DNA from: Bacteroidaceae bacterium
GTDB taxonomy: Bacteria; Bacteroidota; Bacteroidia; Bacteroidales; Bacteroidaceae
Assembly: GCA_017554605.1 (NCBI GenBank)
Contig: JAFZIA010000022.1
Location: forward strand, 1-42,120
DNA: 42,120 nucleotides
Reading direction: 5' to 3'
Shown: piece after piece, positions 1-8,968 of the stretch
Numbering within the stretch: position 1 is the first letter of the stretch
Layout: every line of letters starts with the position of its first letter
Position numbers and translations under genes: made by a program
Notes under the pieces: model-generated
Seen by the model: only the letters and a program-made list of their open reading frames with translations
Told to the model about the DNA's origin: nothing
Database searches by the model: none

Positions 1-445
1 AAATAATAACGTAAATAATTGAATTAAAAGCATATAGTGCTCCTCTTGCGAAGAGGAGCTCCGCGGAGCGGTGAGGAGTAGATGATACTGCTATAAAACC
101 ACTTATTGGTCAACTGCTATATCATTACCATTTCTTTTATTTAGATGTGACCTAAAAACAAACGTAAACAATTGAATTAAAAGTACATAGTGCTCCACTG
201 TTTTTAAAAAAGGTATCTGTAGGAGCTAAAAGCAATGACACAAGCGCTGTTCTTCGAACTCCTCAGCCCTGCGGGCAGCTCCTCTTTCGCAAAGAGGAGC
301 ACTTGATTTATTGTATTTAGATGTCACTTAAATAATAACGTAAACAATTGAATTAAAAGTACATACCCCTCTGCTATTCATAAAAGACGTGCCTGGAGGG
401 CGGAGGAGTAAAATACAAAAATAACAGCACTACAAATTCGCGAAT
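1..445. repeat. Non-coding block with three copies of an AT-rich repeat and hairpin modules
   Basis: No credible gene lies here. A conserved core, AACGTAAACAATTGAATT followed by AAAAGTACATA, occurs near 8, 161 and 337, so copies are about 153 and 176 bases apart. Copy 1 is slightly diverged. Copies 2 and 3 are preceded by a shared TTTAGATGT(G/C)AC(C/T)TAAA segment. The sequence between cores differs. After copy 1 comes a hairpin, GCTCCTCTT/AAGAGGAGC (40-60), then a CTCCGCGGAG palindrome and GAGGAG. Before copy 3 the same module is present inverted (about 253-303). Copy 3 is followed by a different segment ending in GGAGGAGTA. This is seen directly; the origin is unknown. Spacing and unit length do not fit a CRISPR. 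Confidence 0.75.
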
Positions 446-485
446 CTTGTCATTCTATAGAAGTTTTACGAACTACAGGAAAAAC

Positions 486-2162
486 TCACCTACTGAAACA
501 GTAACGCTCGAGCACCTTGCCGTTGCGCAACACCACCTCGAGAACATAAACACCAGGAGACAAGCCACGCACGCCCACCGACATACGATAGGGGGCACTG
601 TAGAGCACCTTGCCCACCGCATCGCGCAACACTATGCGCATACCCCAGTCACAAGGCACAGGAAGGGCAAACTCATCGAGTACGTGTGTACGCTGTACCC
701 CCCTCTCGCACCAGCGTGCCGCCACACTCTCTACTCCAAAGGCATCGACAGCCGTAACAGCCCAATGCACGTCGTGCAACGAATAGCCGTCCCACGCAAA
801 CACAGTATCGGACAGCAGAATATCCATCATCGCACGGGGATTGTCAATATCCACAGGCTCGCCCACCGAAGAGTATATATTATACTTTACAGCAGGTTGC
901 CCCTTCACGGCAGGGAGTGCCCTCCAGCTCAAACGGAGCTTATCGCCCCTACGCTCGCCAGCAAAGCCCTGCGGAGCATTGGGTACACTGTCCGAGCACC
1001 AAGCAATGGGAGGGACAAGCGCAGGCTTGTCATATATCGAAGAATATACCCCCGTAAAACCTTTTATATCGTCGAGCAGATGACGCGTGCGGAACATCAC
1101 GCTGCCCACGCACCCCGCAGCACGAGAAGTGAGCAACTGACGCTTGAGCTCGAGCACGTCCCAATCGCCATACTCGGGCAAGAGGCGATAAGTGCCTATT
1201 CCAGGTGCCACGTGCCTGCCGCACGACTGCTCCTGCCAATCGCGCACAAAAGGATAGAAATTATTCCCCGAGAAATAGAGCATTGGGAAAAGAGCGTCCA
1301 TAATGCCCATACGCAGCCACTCCTGAGCGTCCTGAAAAACCGTCACACGGGCATTCCAGCCGCGCGAGCTGTATGCCAGCAGGTCGTCGTGCTTGCCAAG
1401 AGGGGCACAGCTCACACGTACCCACGGTTTTTGTTCCTTTACCTTATCATACACCCTGCGCACGATATTTGTCACGTTTGCCCGTCGCCAGTCGGCAAGC
1501 CTCTGTCCCTTGCCGTAGCGTCTGTACAAAGCACCGTCGGCATATCCACTCGGACGGTCGGGATAACGTATATAGTCGAGGTGGATACCGTCCACATCGT
1601 ACCGCGTCACAATCTCTTCGACAAGCGCTGCAAGATAATCGGCTGTAGCAGGCTCGCCCGCCTCCATAAACCACTCCCCATTATGCTTGCAGCACAGCTG
1701 CGGTCTTCTTTTCACAAGCGACTTTTTTCCTTGTGCGCGTACATATTGTTCCTTGCCAAGCGGCAAAGAGACAATCCAAGCGTGCAGTTGCATTCCCCTC
1801 TTATGGCACTCGTCAATGGCAAAAGCAAGCGCATCGTAGCCAGGATTCTTGCCTGGTACTCCCGTCAGCGCCTTTGCAAACGGTTCTATTGCCGAGGGGT
1901 ATATCACATCGCCGCGCACACGTGTCTGCAACATAACACAATTCACATTGAGTGCCTGCAACGAGTCGAGTATAGCAACAAGCTCGCTTTTTTGCCTGTC
2001 AATATCGGACGGCGACTTTATCCTTGTCGTGGGCCAATCGAGATTCTCAATCACAGTGAGCCACACTGCACGGTACTCATATTTTGGAGAGTCGAACTGT
2101 GCGAACAGCGCCCAAAAAGAAAAGAGTAATACGAAAGAAAGCAATAATCTATATTTACGCAT
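486..2162 (-). CDS. Secreted GHL10-type family 10-like glycoside hydrolase
   Basis: A 558-residue protein with an N-terminal signal peptide (hydrophobic stretch at residues 6-21, ending ALFAQ). It matches the GHL10/DUF187 (YngK-type) glycosyl hydrolase-like family. RAVWLTVIENLDWP follows the signal, then a TIM-barrel region with LQTRVRGDVIYPS and the hallmark GIHLDYIRYPD near residue 195. The family is thought to act on polysaccharides, possibly peptidoglycan-related glycans; the substrate here is unknown. Residues about 385-490 look like a fibronectin type III module. The last 70 residues (GLSPGVYVLEVVLRNGK and a basic end) resemble a type IX secretion sorting tail. The gene diverges from nifJ and ends beside the repeat block. 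The long opposite-strand frame over it is a shadow. Confidence 0.85.
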   Translation of the reverse strand: MRKYRLLLSFVLLFSFWALFAQFDSPKYEYRAVWLTVIENLDWPTTRIKSPSDIDRQKSELVAILDSLQALNVNCVMLQTRVRGDVIYPSAIEPFAKALTGVPGKNPGYDALAFAIDECHKRGMQLHAWIVSLPLGKEQYVRAQGKKSLVKRRPQLCCKHNGEWFMEAGEPATADYLAALVEEIVTRYDVDGIHLDYIRYPDRPSGYADGALYRRYGKGQRLADWRRANVTNIVRRVYDKVKEQKPWVRVSCAPLGKHDDLLAYSSRGWNARVTVFQDAQEWLRMGIMDALFPMLYFSGNNFYPFVRDWQEQSCGRHVAPGIGTYRLLPEYGDWDVLELKRQLLTSRAAGCVGSVMFRTRHLLDDIKGFTGVYSSIYDKPALVPPIAWCSDSVPNAPQGFAGERRGDKLRLSWRALPAVKGQPAVKYNIYSSVGEPVDIDNPRAMMDILLSDTVFAWDGYSLHDVHWAVTAVDAFGVESVAARWCERGVQRTHVLDEFALPVPCDWGMRIVLRDAVGKVLYSAPYRMSVGVRGLSPGVYVLEVVLRNGKVLERYCFSR

Positions 2163-2187
2163 TTGTATCCACTAAAAAAAATAATCA

Positions 2188-2195
2188 CAAAATTA
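2188..2195 (-). promoter_or_regulatory. -7 element of the glycoside hydrolase promoter
   Basis: On the minus strand this reads TAATTTTG, an exact match to the Bacteroides -7 consensus TAnnTTTG, about 26 bases upstream of the start codon at 2162. I see no good -33 TTTG at the expected spacing. The divergent nifJ promoter uses the identical octamer. Confidence 0.4.
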
Positions 2196-2238
2196 CTCAT
2201 TTTACGGCTTCATTACGCTATATATTGGAATTATTTTG

Positions 2239-2290
2239 TAATTTTGCACGACAATGTGTGTATGCCCCGTCGGGGTGTATGTCCCATTGT
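2239..2290 (+). promoter_or_regulatory. nifJ -7 element and 5' leader hairpin
   Basis: TAATTTTG at 2239-2246 fits the Bacteroidales -7 consensus TAnnTTTG. Transcription would start a few bases downstream, at about 2251-2254. From 2251 to 2290 the sequence folds into one hairpin. ACAATG (2251-2256) pairs with CATTGT (2285-2290), and CCCC (2265-2268) pairs with GGGG (2272-2275), with wobble pairs between. The transcript would therefore begin with a stem-loop. The start codon is 94 bases further on. Confidence 0.45.
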
Positions 2291-2383
2291 GTTAATAAAA
2301 AAGTTATCTCAAGCAGCACGCAGATAACAAGCTATATTATTTTGCTAAAAATTTTACAATACATTTCATAAAACCATTGCATT

Positions 2384-5300
2384 ATGACAAAAGCAAAAAA
2401 ATTCATTACTTGTGACGGAAACCAGGCAGCGGCTCACATCGCTTATATGTTTTCCGAGGTAGCAGCAATCTACCCTATCACACCTTCTTCGACAATGGCA
2501 GAGTACGTTGACGAGTGGGCAGCACAGGGACGTAAGAATCTCTTTGGCGAGACAGTAGCAGTTCAGGAGATGCAGTCGGAGGGCGGTGCAGCAGGTGCAC
2601 TTCACGGTTCATTGCAGGCCGGTGCTCTCACCAACTCATTCACAGCATCTCAGGGTCTTCTTCTGATGATCCCCAATATGTACAAGATTGCGGGTGAGCT
2701 TCTCCCCTGCGTTCTTCACGTATCGGCACGTTCTATCGCCGGAAGCTCACTCTGTATCTTCGGTGACCATATGGACGTGATGGCTTGCCGTCAGACAGGC
2801 TTCGCAATGCTTTGCGAGGGTTCGGTACAGGAGGTTATGGACTTGGCAGCAGTAGCACACTTGTCTACCATCAAGAGCCGTATCCCCTTCCTCAACTTCT
2901 TCGACGGATTCCGTACATCACACGAGATTCAGAAAATCGAGCTTCTTGAGCAGGAGGACATCGCTCACCTCGTTGACTGGGAAGGCATTCAGGCATTCCG
3001 CAACAGAGCACTCAGCCCCTCTAAGCCCGATACCCGCGGTACAGCAGAGAACCCCGAGACATTCTTCACACACAAAGAGGGTGTCAACGCATACTACAAC
3101 GCAGTACCCGACATCGTTGCCGAGTATATGCGTGAGATTTCGGCTATCACAGGCCGCAACTACGCTCCCTTCACATACTACGGTGCCGAGGACGCTGAGC
3201 GCGTAATCATCGTAATGGGTTCGGCTACAGAGGCAGCCAAGGAGGCTATCGACTATATGAGCGCACGTGGCGAAAAGGTAGGTATGATCTCGGTACACCT
3301 CTATCGTCCCTTCTCATTGAAGTACCTCACAGCAGTAATGCCCAAGAGCGTTAAGCGCATTGCAGTACTCGACCGCACAAAAGAGCCCGGCAGCAACGGC
3401 GAGCCCTTGTACCTCGATGTAGTTGAGGCATTCGCATCGCACGACGAGCTCAAGGCCATCAACCCCACAATCGTTGGCGGCCGCTTCGGTCTTGGTTCAA
3501 ACGACACCACACCCGCAATGTTCATGACCGTTTACGAGAACCTTGCTCTCCCCACACCCAAGAACCACTTCACATTGGGTATCGTTGACGACGTTACATT
3601 CACTTCACTTCCCAAGAAGGAGGAGATTGCAGTTGTTGACGGTATGTTCGAGGCTAAGTTCTACGGTCTTGGCGCAGACGGTACTGTAGGTGCAAACAAG
3701 AACTCTATCAAGATTATCGGCGAGAACACCGACAAGCACTGTCAGGCATACTTCTCTTACGACTCCAAGAAGTCGGGAGGTTTCACCTGCTCGCACCTCC
3801 GTTTCGGTGACAAGCCTATCCGCAGCACATACCTTGTAAATACCCCCAACTTTGTCGCTTGCCACGTTCAGGCATACCTCCGTATGTACGATGTAATCCG
3901 TGGTCTCCAGAAGGGTGGTACATTCCTTTTGAACACTGTATGGGAGGGCGAGGAGCTCATCAACAATCTCCCCAACAAGATCAAGAGATATTTCGCTCAG
4001 AACGACATTACCGTTTACTATATCAACGCTACCAAGATTGCACGTGAGATTGGCTTGGGCAACCGCACAAACACAATCCTCCAGAGCGCATTCTTCCGCA
4101 TAACCGAGGTTATCCCCGTTGACCTTGCAATTGAGCAGATGAAGAAGTTCATCGTCAAGTCTTACGGCAAGAAGGGTCAGGACATCGTCGACAAGAACAA
4201 TGCAGCAGTTGACCGCGGTGGCGAGTACAAGCAGCTTACAATCGACCCCGCTTGGGCTACACTCGAGGACGATGCACCCATCGTACGCGACGAGCCCGAG
4301 TTCATCACAAACTTCGTACGTCCCATCAACGCACAGGACGGCGCACAGCTCCCCGTATCGGCATTTGCCCCCATTATGGACGGTACTTGGCCCAACGGCA
4401 CATCGGCTTACGAGAAGCGTGGTGTAAGCGCATTCGTTCCCAAATGGAATGCCGAGAACTGTATCGAGTGTAACAGATGTTCATACGTTTGTCCTCACGC
4501 TTGTATCCGTCCCATCGTAATGGACGAGCAGGAGGCAGCAGGCATCGACGCAGAGAAGAGAGTAATGAAGGCTCCCGCAGCACTCAAGGGTATGCAGTTC
4601 CGCATACAGGTAGGCGTTATGGACTGTCTTGGTTGCGGCAACTGTGTTGACGTATGTCCCGGTAACCCCAAACTCGGTGGCAAGGCACTCGAGATGGTTC
4701 CCTTCGAGGGCGAGTTGTCAGAGGCTGCAAACTGGGATTACTGCGTTAAGAACGTTAAGAGCAAGCAGAACCTCATCGACTTCAAGAGCAACCCCAAGAA
4801 CACTCAGTTTGCAACACCTTTGTTCCAGTTCTCAGGTGCTTGTTCAGGTTGCGGTGAGACTCCTTACGTTAAGCTCATCAGCCAGCTTTACGGCGACCAC
4901 GAGCTCGTTGCCAATGCAACAGGTTGTTCTTCAATCTACTCGGCATCGGTTCCCTCAACACCTTATACAACAAACGAGAACGGCGAGGGTCCCGCTTGGG
5001 CAAACTCACTCTTCGAGGACTTCTGCGAGTTCGGTCTCGGTATGAAGCTTGCCGACAACAAGATGCGTGCACGCCTGGAGCGTCTCTTCACCGAGATGCA
5101 GAGCTGCGAGAAGTGCAGCGACGAGCTCAAGGCTCTTGCACAGAAGTGGATCGACAACCGCTTCAGCTCAGATGTAACCAAGGAGATTGCTCCTGCCATC
5201 ATCGCTGCTTGCGAGGCTTGCGGTTGCGACAAGTGCAAGGAGGTACTCAACCTCAAGCACTTCATCGTTAAGCGTTCACAGTGGATTATCGGTGGTGACG

Positions 5301-5938
5301 GTGCATCATACGACATCGGTTACGGCGGTCTCGACCACGTTATCGCATCGGGCGAGGACATCAACATCATCGTACTCGACACAGAGGTTTACTCTAACAC
5401 CGGTGGTCAGGCTTCTAAGGCTACTCCTCTTGGTGCTATCGCCAAGTTCGCTGCATCGGGCAAGCGTATCCGCAAGAAAGACCTTGGTATGATTGCTACA
5501 ACCTACGGTTATGTTTACGTTGCACAGATTGCAATGGGCGCAAGCTACGACCAGTGCTTGAAGGCTATCCGCGAGGCAGAGGCTTATCCCGGTCCTTCAC
5601 TCATCATCGCTTACGCTCCCTGTATCAACCACGGTATCCGCAAGGGTATGGGTAAGGCACAGGCCGAGCAGGCAGCAGCCGTAGAGTGTGGTTACTGGCA
5701 CTTGTGGCGTTACAACCCCGCACTCGAGGAGGAGGGCAAGAACCCCTTCACACTCGACAGCAAAGAGCCCCAGTGGGACAAGTTCCAGGAGTTCTTGCAG
5801 GGCGAGGTACGTTACGCATCACTTGCAAAGCAGTTCCCCACAGAGGCTCAGGAGCTCTTCGATGCAGCCGAGGGTATGGCTAAGAAGCGCTACGCAAGCT
5901 ACGTACGTATGTCAAAGATGGATTGGAACAATGAATAA
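2384..5938 (+). CDS. nifJ: Pyruvate:ferredoxin (flavodoxin) oxidoreductase
   Basis: A 1184-residue single-chain PFOR of normal family length. It oxidatively decarboxylates pyruvate to acetyl-CoA with reduction of ferredoxin or flavodoxin, using TPP and three 4Fe-4S clusters. The N-terminal domain has the YPITPSSTMAEYVDEWAA motif. Two ferredoxin-type cluster motifs follow near residues 692-706 (CIECNRCSYVCP) and 747-758 (CLGCGNCVDVCP). The C-terminal TPP domain has CSGCGETPY near 819 and GDGASYDIGYGG near 971, with VYSNTGGQASKATP after it. All expected cysteines are present. Codon use is strongly biased (GGT, CGT, TTC), as in highly expressed genes. It appears monocistronic, with its own promoter and a strong terminator at 5962. 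It is a central energy enzyme of anaerobic Bacteroidales. Confidence 0.97.
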   Translation: MTKAKKFITCDGNQAAAHIAYMFSEVAAIYPITPSSTMAEYVDEWAAQGRKNLFGETVAVQEMQSEGGAAGALHGSLQAGALTNSFTASQGLLLMIPNMYKIAGELLPCVLHVSARSIAGSSLCIFGDHMDVMACRQTGFAMLCEGSVQEVMDLAAVAHLSTIKSRIPFLNFFDGFRTSHEIQKIELLEQEDIAHLVDWEGIQAFRNRALSPSKPDTRGTAENPETFFTHKEGVNAYYNAVPDIVAEYMREISAITGRNYAPFTYYGAEDAERVIIVMGSATEAAKEAIDYMSARGEKVGMISVHLYRPFSLKYLTAVMPKSVKRIAVLDRTKEPGSNGEPLYLDVVEAFASHDELKAINPTIVGGRFGLGSNDTTPAMFMTVYENLALPTPKNHFTLGIVDDVTFTSLPKKEEIAVVDGMFEAKFYGLGADGTVGANKNSIKIIGENTDKHCQAYFSYDSKKSGGFTCSHLRFGDKPIRSTYLVNTPNFVACHVQAYLRMYDVIRGLQKGGTFLLNTVWEGEELINNLPNKIKRYFAQNDITVYYINATKIAREIGLGNRTNTILQSAFFRITEVIPVDLAIEQMKKFIVKSYGKKGQDIVDKNNAAVDRGGEYKQLTIDPAWATLEDDAPIVRDEPEFITNFVRPINAQDGAQLPVSAFAPIMDGTWPNGTSAYEKRGVSAFVPKWNAENCIECNRCSYVCPHACIRPIVMDEQEAAGIDAEKRVMKAPAALKGMQFRIQVGVMDCLGCGNCVDVCPGNPKLGGKALEMVPFEGELSEAANWDYCVKNVKSKQNLIDFKSNPKNTQFATPLFQFSGACSGCGETPYVKLISQLYGDHELVANATGCSSIYSASVPSTPYTTNENGEGPAWANSLFEDFCEFGLGMKLADNKMRARLERLFTEMQSCEKCSDELKALAQKWIDNRFSSDVTKEIAPAIIAACEACGCDKCKEVLNLKHFIVKRSQWIIGGDGASYDIGYGGLDHVIASGEDINIIVLDTEVYSNTGGQASKATPLGAIAKFAASGKRIRKKDLGMIATTYGYVYVAQIAMGASYDQCLKAIREAEAYPGPSLIIAYAPCINHGIRKGMGKAQAEQAAAVECGYWHLWRYNPALEEEGKNPFTLDSKEPQWDKFQEFLQGEVRYASLAKQFPTEAQELFDAAEGMAKKRYASYVRMSKMDWNNE

Positions 5939-5961
5939 TTAATTCCAATAAAATAGTTTCC

Positions 5962-5989
5962 AGCGGCAGCCTCATTCGGGGCTGCCGCT
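5962..5989 (+). terminator. Rho-independent terminator after nifJ
   Basis: AGCGGCAGCC (5962-5971) and GGCTGCCGCT (5980-5989) form a perfect 10-bp GC-rich stem with an 8-base loop. ATTTTTATA follows directly. It lies 24 bases after the nifJ stop. Confidence 0.85.
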
Positions 5990-6171
5990 ATTTTTATAGA
6001 TGCTTGGGGCATAGGCTCACACAAGATGACCGTCAAACCGCAACAATTGAATACAGCCAGCCGCATTTAATGATAAAAATAGCCCCGTTTCTATTTCTTT
6101 TAATCAAAATTGTGTATATTCGCGAAATATTTTGGAAATTTATCAACGCATACAACAAAATTGATATAAAA

Positions 6172-7194
6172 ATGAAAGCATTAGACTGGTCAAACATAGG
6201 ATTCGGATACAGAAAGACCGATTACAATGTACGCTGCCGATACAGCAACGGAAAATGGGGCGAGATAGAGGTGAGCAGCGAGGAGACACTCAACATACAT
6301 ATGGCAGCAACCTGCCTGCACTACGGACAGGAGGCATTCGAGGGACTCAAGGCGTTCCGCGGAAAGGACGGCAAGGTACGCATCTTCCGTCTCGAGGCAA
6401 ATGCCGAGCGTCTGCAGAGCACCTGTGACGGAATACTTATGCCACAGGTAAGCACCGAGCTTTTCCGCGAGATGGTGGCAAAGGTGGTGACACTCAACAA
6501 GGACTATATCCCTCCCTACGAGAGCGGCGCATCGCTGTATATACGTCCCCTGCTCATAGGTACAAGCGCACAAGTGGGCGTCCACCCAGCCGAGGAGTAC
6601 CTCTTCATCATCTTTGTAACCCCCGTAGGTCCTTACTTCAAGGGAGGCTTCTCGACCAACCCCTACGTAATCATACGTGAGTACGACCGTTCGGCACCCC
6701 TCGGAACAGGACGCTACAAGGTGGGTGGCAACTATGCAGCAAGCCTAAGAGCCAACCAGCTTGCACACGAGAAGGGCTACTCGTGCGAGTTCTACCTCGA
6801 TGCCAAGGAAAAGAAATACATCGACGAGTGCGGAGCAGCCAATTTCATTGGAATAAAAGACAACACATACGTCACTCCCCTATCAACATCTATCCTGCCC
6901 TCGATAACCAACCGTAGTCTTCAGCAACTGGCAAAAGATATGGGTATGAAGGTAGAGCAGCGCCCCATACTCGAAGAGGAGCTCGCGACATTCGAGGAGG
7001 CGGGTGCTTGCGGAACAGCGGCTGTAATATCGCCCATCGAGCGCATAGACGACCTTGAGCGCGGCACATCATACGTGTTTGCAAAAGACGGAAAGCCCGG
7101 CCCTGTATGCACCAAGCTCTACAACAAGCTGCGTGCAATACAGTATGGCGACGAGCCCGATACTTACGGCTGGGTTACAGTACTTGACATTTAA
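6172..7194 (+). CDS. ilvE: Branched-chain amino acid aminotransferase (class IV)
   Basis: A 340-residue fold-type IV PLP aminotransferase interconverting leucine, isoleucine and valine with their 2-oxoacids. The start at 6172 (MKALDWSNIGFGY) matches the family. The open frame extends upstream to 6004, but that part is AT-rich, low-complexity and precedes a natural start. The motifs YGQEAFEGLKAFRG near residue 55 and RYKVGGNYAASLRAN near 182 are visible. The lysine in YKVGG is the expected PLP-binding residue. EFYLDAKEKKYIDECGAANF follows, typical of IlvE. It heads a run of five co-directional genes with short gaps; DUF975 starts 20 bases downstream. Confidence 0.93.
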   Translation: MKALDWSNIGFGYRKTDYNVRCRYSNGKWGEIEVSSEETLNIHMAATCLHYGQEAFEGLKAFRGKDGKVRIFRLEANAERLQSTCDGILMPQVSTELFREMVAKVVTLNKDYIPPYESGASLYIRPLLIGTSAQVGVHPAEEYLFIIFVTPVGPYFKGGFSTNPYVIIREYDRSAPLGTGRYKVGGNYAASLRANQLAHEKGYSCEFYLDAKEKKYIDECGAANFIGIKDNTYVTPLSTSILPSITNRSLQQLAKDMGMKVEQRPILEEELATFEEAGACGTAAVISPIERIDDLERGTSYVFAKDGKPGPVCTKLYNKLRAIQYGDEPDTYGWVTVLDI

Positions 7195-7214
7195 GAAAAT
7201 ATAAGCAAAACACT

Positions 7215-7841
7215 ATGGACAATTATAACAGAATAAAAGACAGTGCCTACTTTAGAGAACGGGGTTGGGAGCAATTGAGCAACCGCTGGACTCCCGCGGT
7301 TGCAGTGACGATTGTGTACTGCTTTATAAGCGCGCTTGTAAGCTCGGTTTCCGCAACAATGAATATTGCATTGTTGGGAAGCTTCTTCATTATCCCTATG
7401 TACTACTCGTACTACGTGGCTTTCCTCAACAACAAACGCACAGGTGCCGAGATAAAAATAGAATCGCTATTCGAAGGTTACAACGACTTTGCGCGCGTAT
7501 CCTTCACCTTGTTGTTAGCGTACCTGTATATGGTTCTATGGACATTGCTCTTCATAATCCCCGGAATTGTAAAATCAATATCATACTCACAAACTGTTTA
7601 TGTATTGAAGGATTACCCCGAACTGAGCTACAACCAGGCAATAGAGCGCAGTATGGCAATGATGGAGGGCCACAAATGGCAATACTTCTGCCTTATGTTC
7701 TCGTTTATAGGCTGGTTTATCCTTATATGTCTTACAATGGGCATTGCAAGCATTTGGGTAACACCCTACTTTGCAGCAACATCGGCCCACTTCTACGAAT
7801 ATGTAAAGGAGGAATACGAGAAAAAGACAGCAGCAATATAA
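7215..7841 (+). CDS. DUF975 family integral membrane protein
   Basis: A 208-residue membrane protein with about five or six hydrophobic segments. It shows the DUF975 pattern: a soluble N-terminus (RIKDSAYFRERGWEQLSNRW), then helices, then the cytoplasmic motif SYSQTVYVLKDYPELS with AIERSMAMMEGHKW near residue 150. The family is widespread and has no established function. It lies 20 bases after ilvE and 9 bases before trmB, so it is probably co-transcribed with both. The start at 7215 (MDNYNRIKDS) suits the family's short cytoplasmic lead. Confidence 0.85.
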   Translation: MDNYNRIKDSAYFRERGWEQLSNRWTPAVAVTIVYCFISALVSSVSATMNIALLGSFFIIPMYYSYYVAFLNNKRTGAEIKIESLFEGYNDFARVSFTLLLAYLYMVLWTLLFIIPGIVKSISYSQTVYVLKDYPELSYNQAIERSMAMMEGHKWQYFCLMFSFIGWFILICLTMGIASIWVTPYFAATSAHFYEYVKEEYEKKTAAI

Positions 7842-7850
7842 TATCGATAT

Positions 7851-8609
7851 ATGGCAAAAGGTAAATTACAGAAATTCGCCGATATGCGCGAATACAGCAA
7901 TGTAGTGGAGCACCCCTACTCCATTGCCGACAATATAGAATTCCCGTTGGCAGGCAACTGGAAAAAGGATTTTTTCGGTAACGACAACCCCATAGTACTT
8001 GAGCTTGGCTGTGGCCGCGGCGAATATACCGTTGCCCTTGCCCGTCGCTACCCCGAGAAGAATTTCATTGGAGTAGACATCAAGGGAGCGCGTATGTGGA
8101 GCGGAGCAACCGAAGCCATACGCGACGGACTGAAAAACGTAGGCTTCCTGCGTACGAATATAGAGATTATCGACCGTTTGTTTACAGCAGGTGAGGTGAA
8201 CGAGATATGGCTCACATTCCCCGACCCGCAGATGAAGAAATTCACCAAGCGCCTCACCTCGTCGCTCTTCCTGCAACGATACGCAAGAATTCTTGACGAG
8301 GATGCGACAATCCACCTGAAGACCGACAGTAACTTTATGTTCACATACACAAAGTACATCACACAGGTGAACGGTCTACCTGTAAGGGAGTGCATAGAGG
8401 ATATTCATAACCAAGAGGTTGTGAGCGACATTATGAAGATACGCACCTACTACGAGTCGCAGTGGATTGAGCGCGGACTGACAATAAAATACATCAGCTT
8501 CGGGCTACGCGGACTCACGACATTCGAAGAGCCTAACGTGGAGATTGAGCTCGACGAGTACCGCAGCTACAACCGCAGCAAACGCAGCTCGCTCGAAGCA
8601 CGTAAATAA
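7851..8609 (+). CDS. trmB: tRNA (guanine-N7-)-methyltransferase
   Basis: A 252-residue TrmB-type SAM-dependent methyltransferase that makes m7G46 in the variable loop of tRNAs. SAM motif I is [20 protein letters not shown] near residue 47, followed by [13 protein letters not shown]. The family signature appears as [16 protein letters not shown] near residue 122; the Gln-Met replaces the Trp-Pro seen in E. coli, which I recall as usual in Bacteroidetes. The C-terminal [13 protein letters not shown] motif contacts tRNA in the family. The protein is somewhat longer than proteobacterial TrmB at the N-terminus. The start lies 9 bases after the DUF975 stop. Confidence 0.93.
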   Translation: MAKGKLQKFADMREYSNVVEHPYSIADNIEFPLAGNWKKDFFGNDNPIVLELGCGRGEYTVALARRYPEKNFIGVDIKGARMWSGATEAIRDGLKNVGFLRTNIEIIDRLFTAGEVNEIWLTFPDPQMKKFTKRLTSSLFLQRYARILDEDATIHLKTDSNFMFTYTKYITQVNGLPVRECIEDIHNQEVVSDIMKIRTYYESQWIERGLTIKYISFGLRGLTTFEEPNVEIELDEYRSYNRSKRSSLEARK

Positions 8610-8630
8610 AAAAACAAAAAAACAATTATT

Positions 8631-8933
8631 ATGCTTAAACATATAGTAATGTGGCGCTTCACCGACGGCGCCGAAGGAAAAAGCGCACGTGAGCACGCCC
8701 TGTATATGAAAGAGAACCTCGAAGCACTTGTAGGCGTTGTTCCACAAATCCGCAGCCTCGAGGTGGGTATATGCGACTATCCAAGCGAAACATCGTACGA
8801 CGCGATACTTGTCTCCACCTTTGACAACAAAGAGGCGATGGAACAATACAAGATACACCCCGCTCACGTTGCAGTGGGCGAATATTGCAAGAAAGTGTGC
8901 AAGAGCCGCGCCGACATCGACTACGAGATATAA
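8631..8933 (+). CDS. Dabb-domain (stress-responsive A/B barrel) protein
   Basis: A 100-residue single-domain protein of the Dabb family, a ferredoxin-like dimeric alpha/beta barrel. Typical features are the opening [10 protein letters not shown], the central SLEVGICDY and [21 protein letters not shown], and a C-terminal helix with [20 protein letters not shown]. The family is linked to stress responses in plants, but its bacterial members have no settled role. It lies 21 bases after trmB and 35 bases before the Mrp gene, in the same operon-like run. Confidence 0.88.
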   Translation: MLKHIVMWRFTDGAEGKSAREHALYMKENLEALVGVVPQIRSLEVGICDYPSETSYDAILVSTFDNKEAMEQYKIHPAHVAVGEYCKKVCKSRADIDYEI

Positions 8934-8968
8934 TACAAAAACCTCAAACAGAAAATAACAAAATAACA

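Noticed and set aside
1-380. CRISPR array
   Set aside because: Only three copies, spacings near 153 and 176 bases, inserts with internal hairpins, and no cas genes.
447-2129. A 560-codon plus-strand frame opposite the glycoside hydrolase
   Set aside because: It is rich in His, Arg and Tyr with no recognisable domain, and the minus-strand protein has a signal peptide and clear family motifs.
6004-6171. N-terminal extension of IlvE
   Set aside because: The added residues are AT-rich and unlike the family; a natural start lies at 6172.
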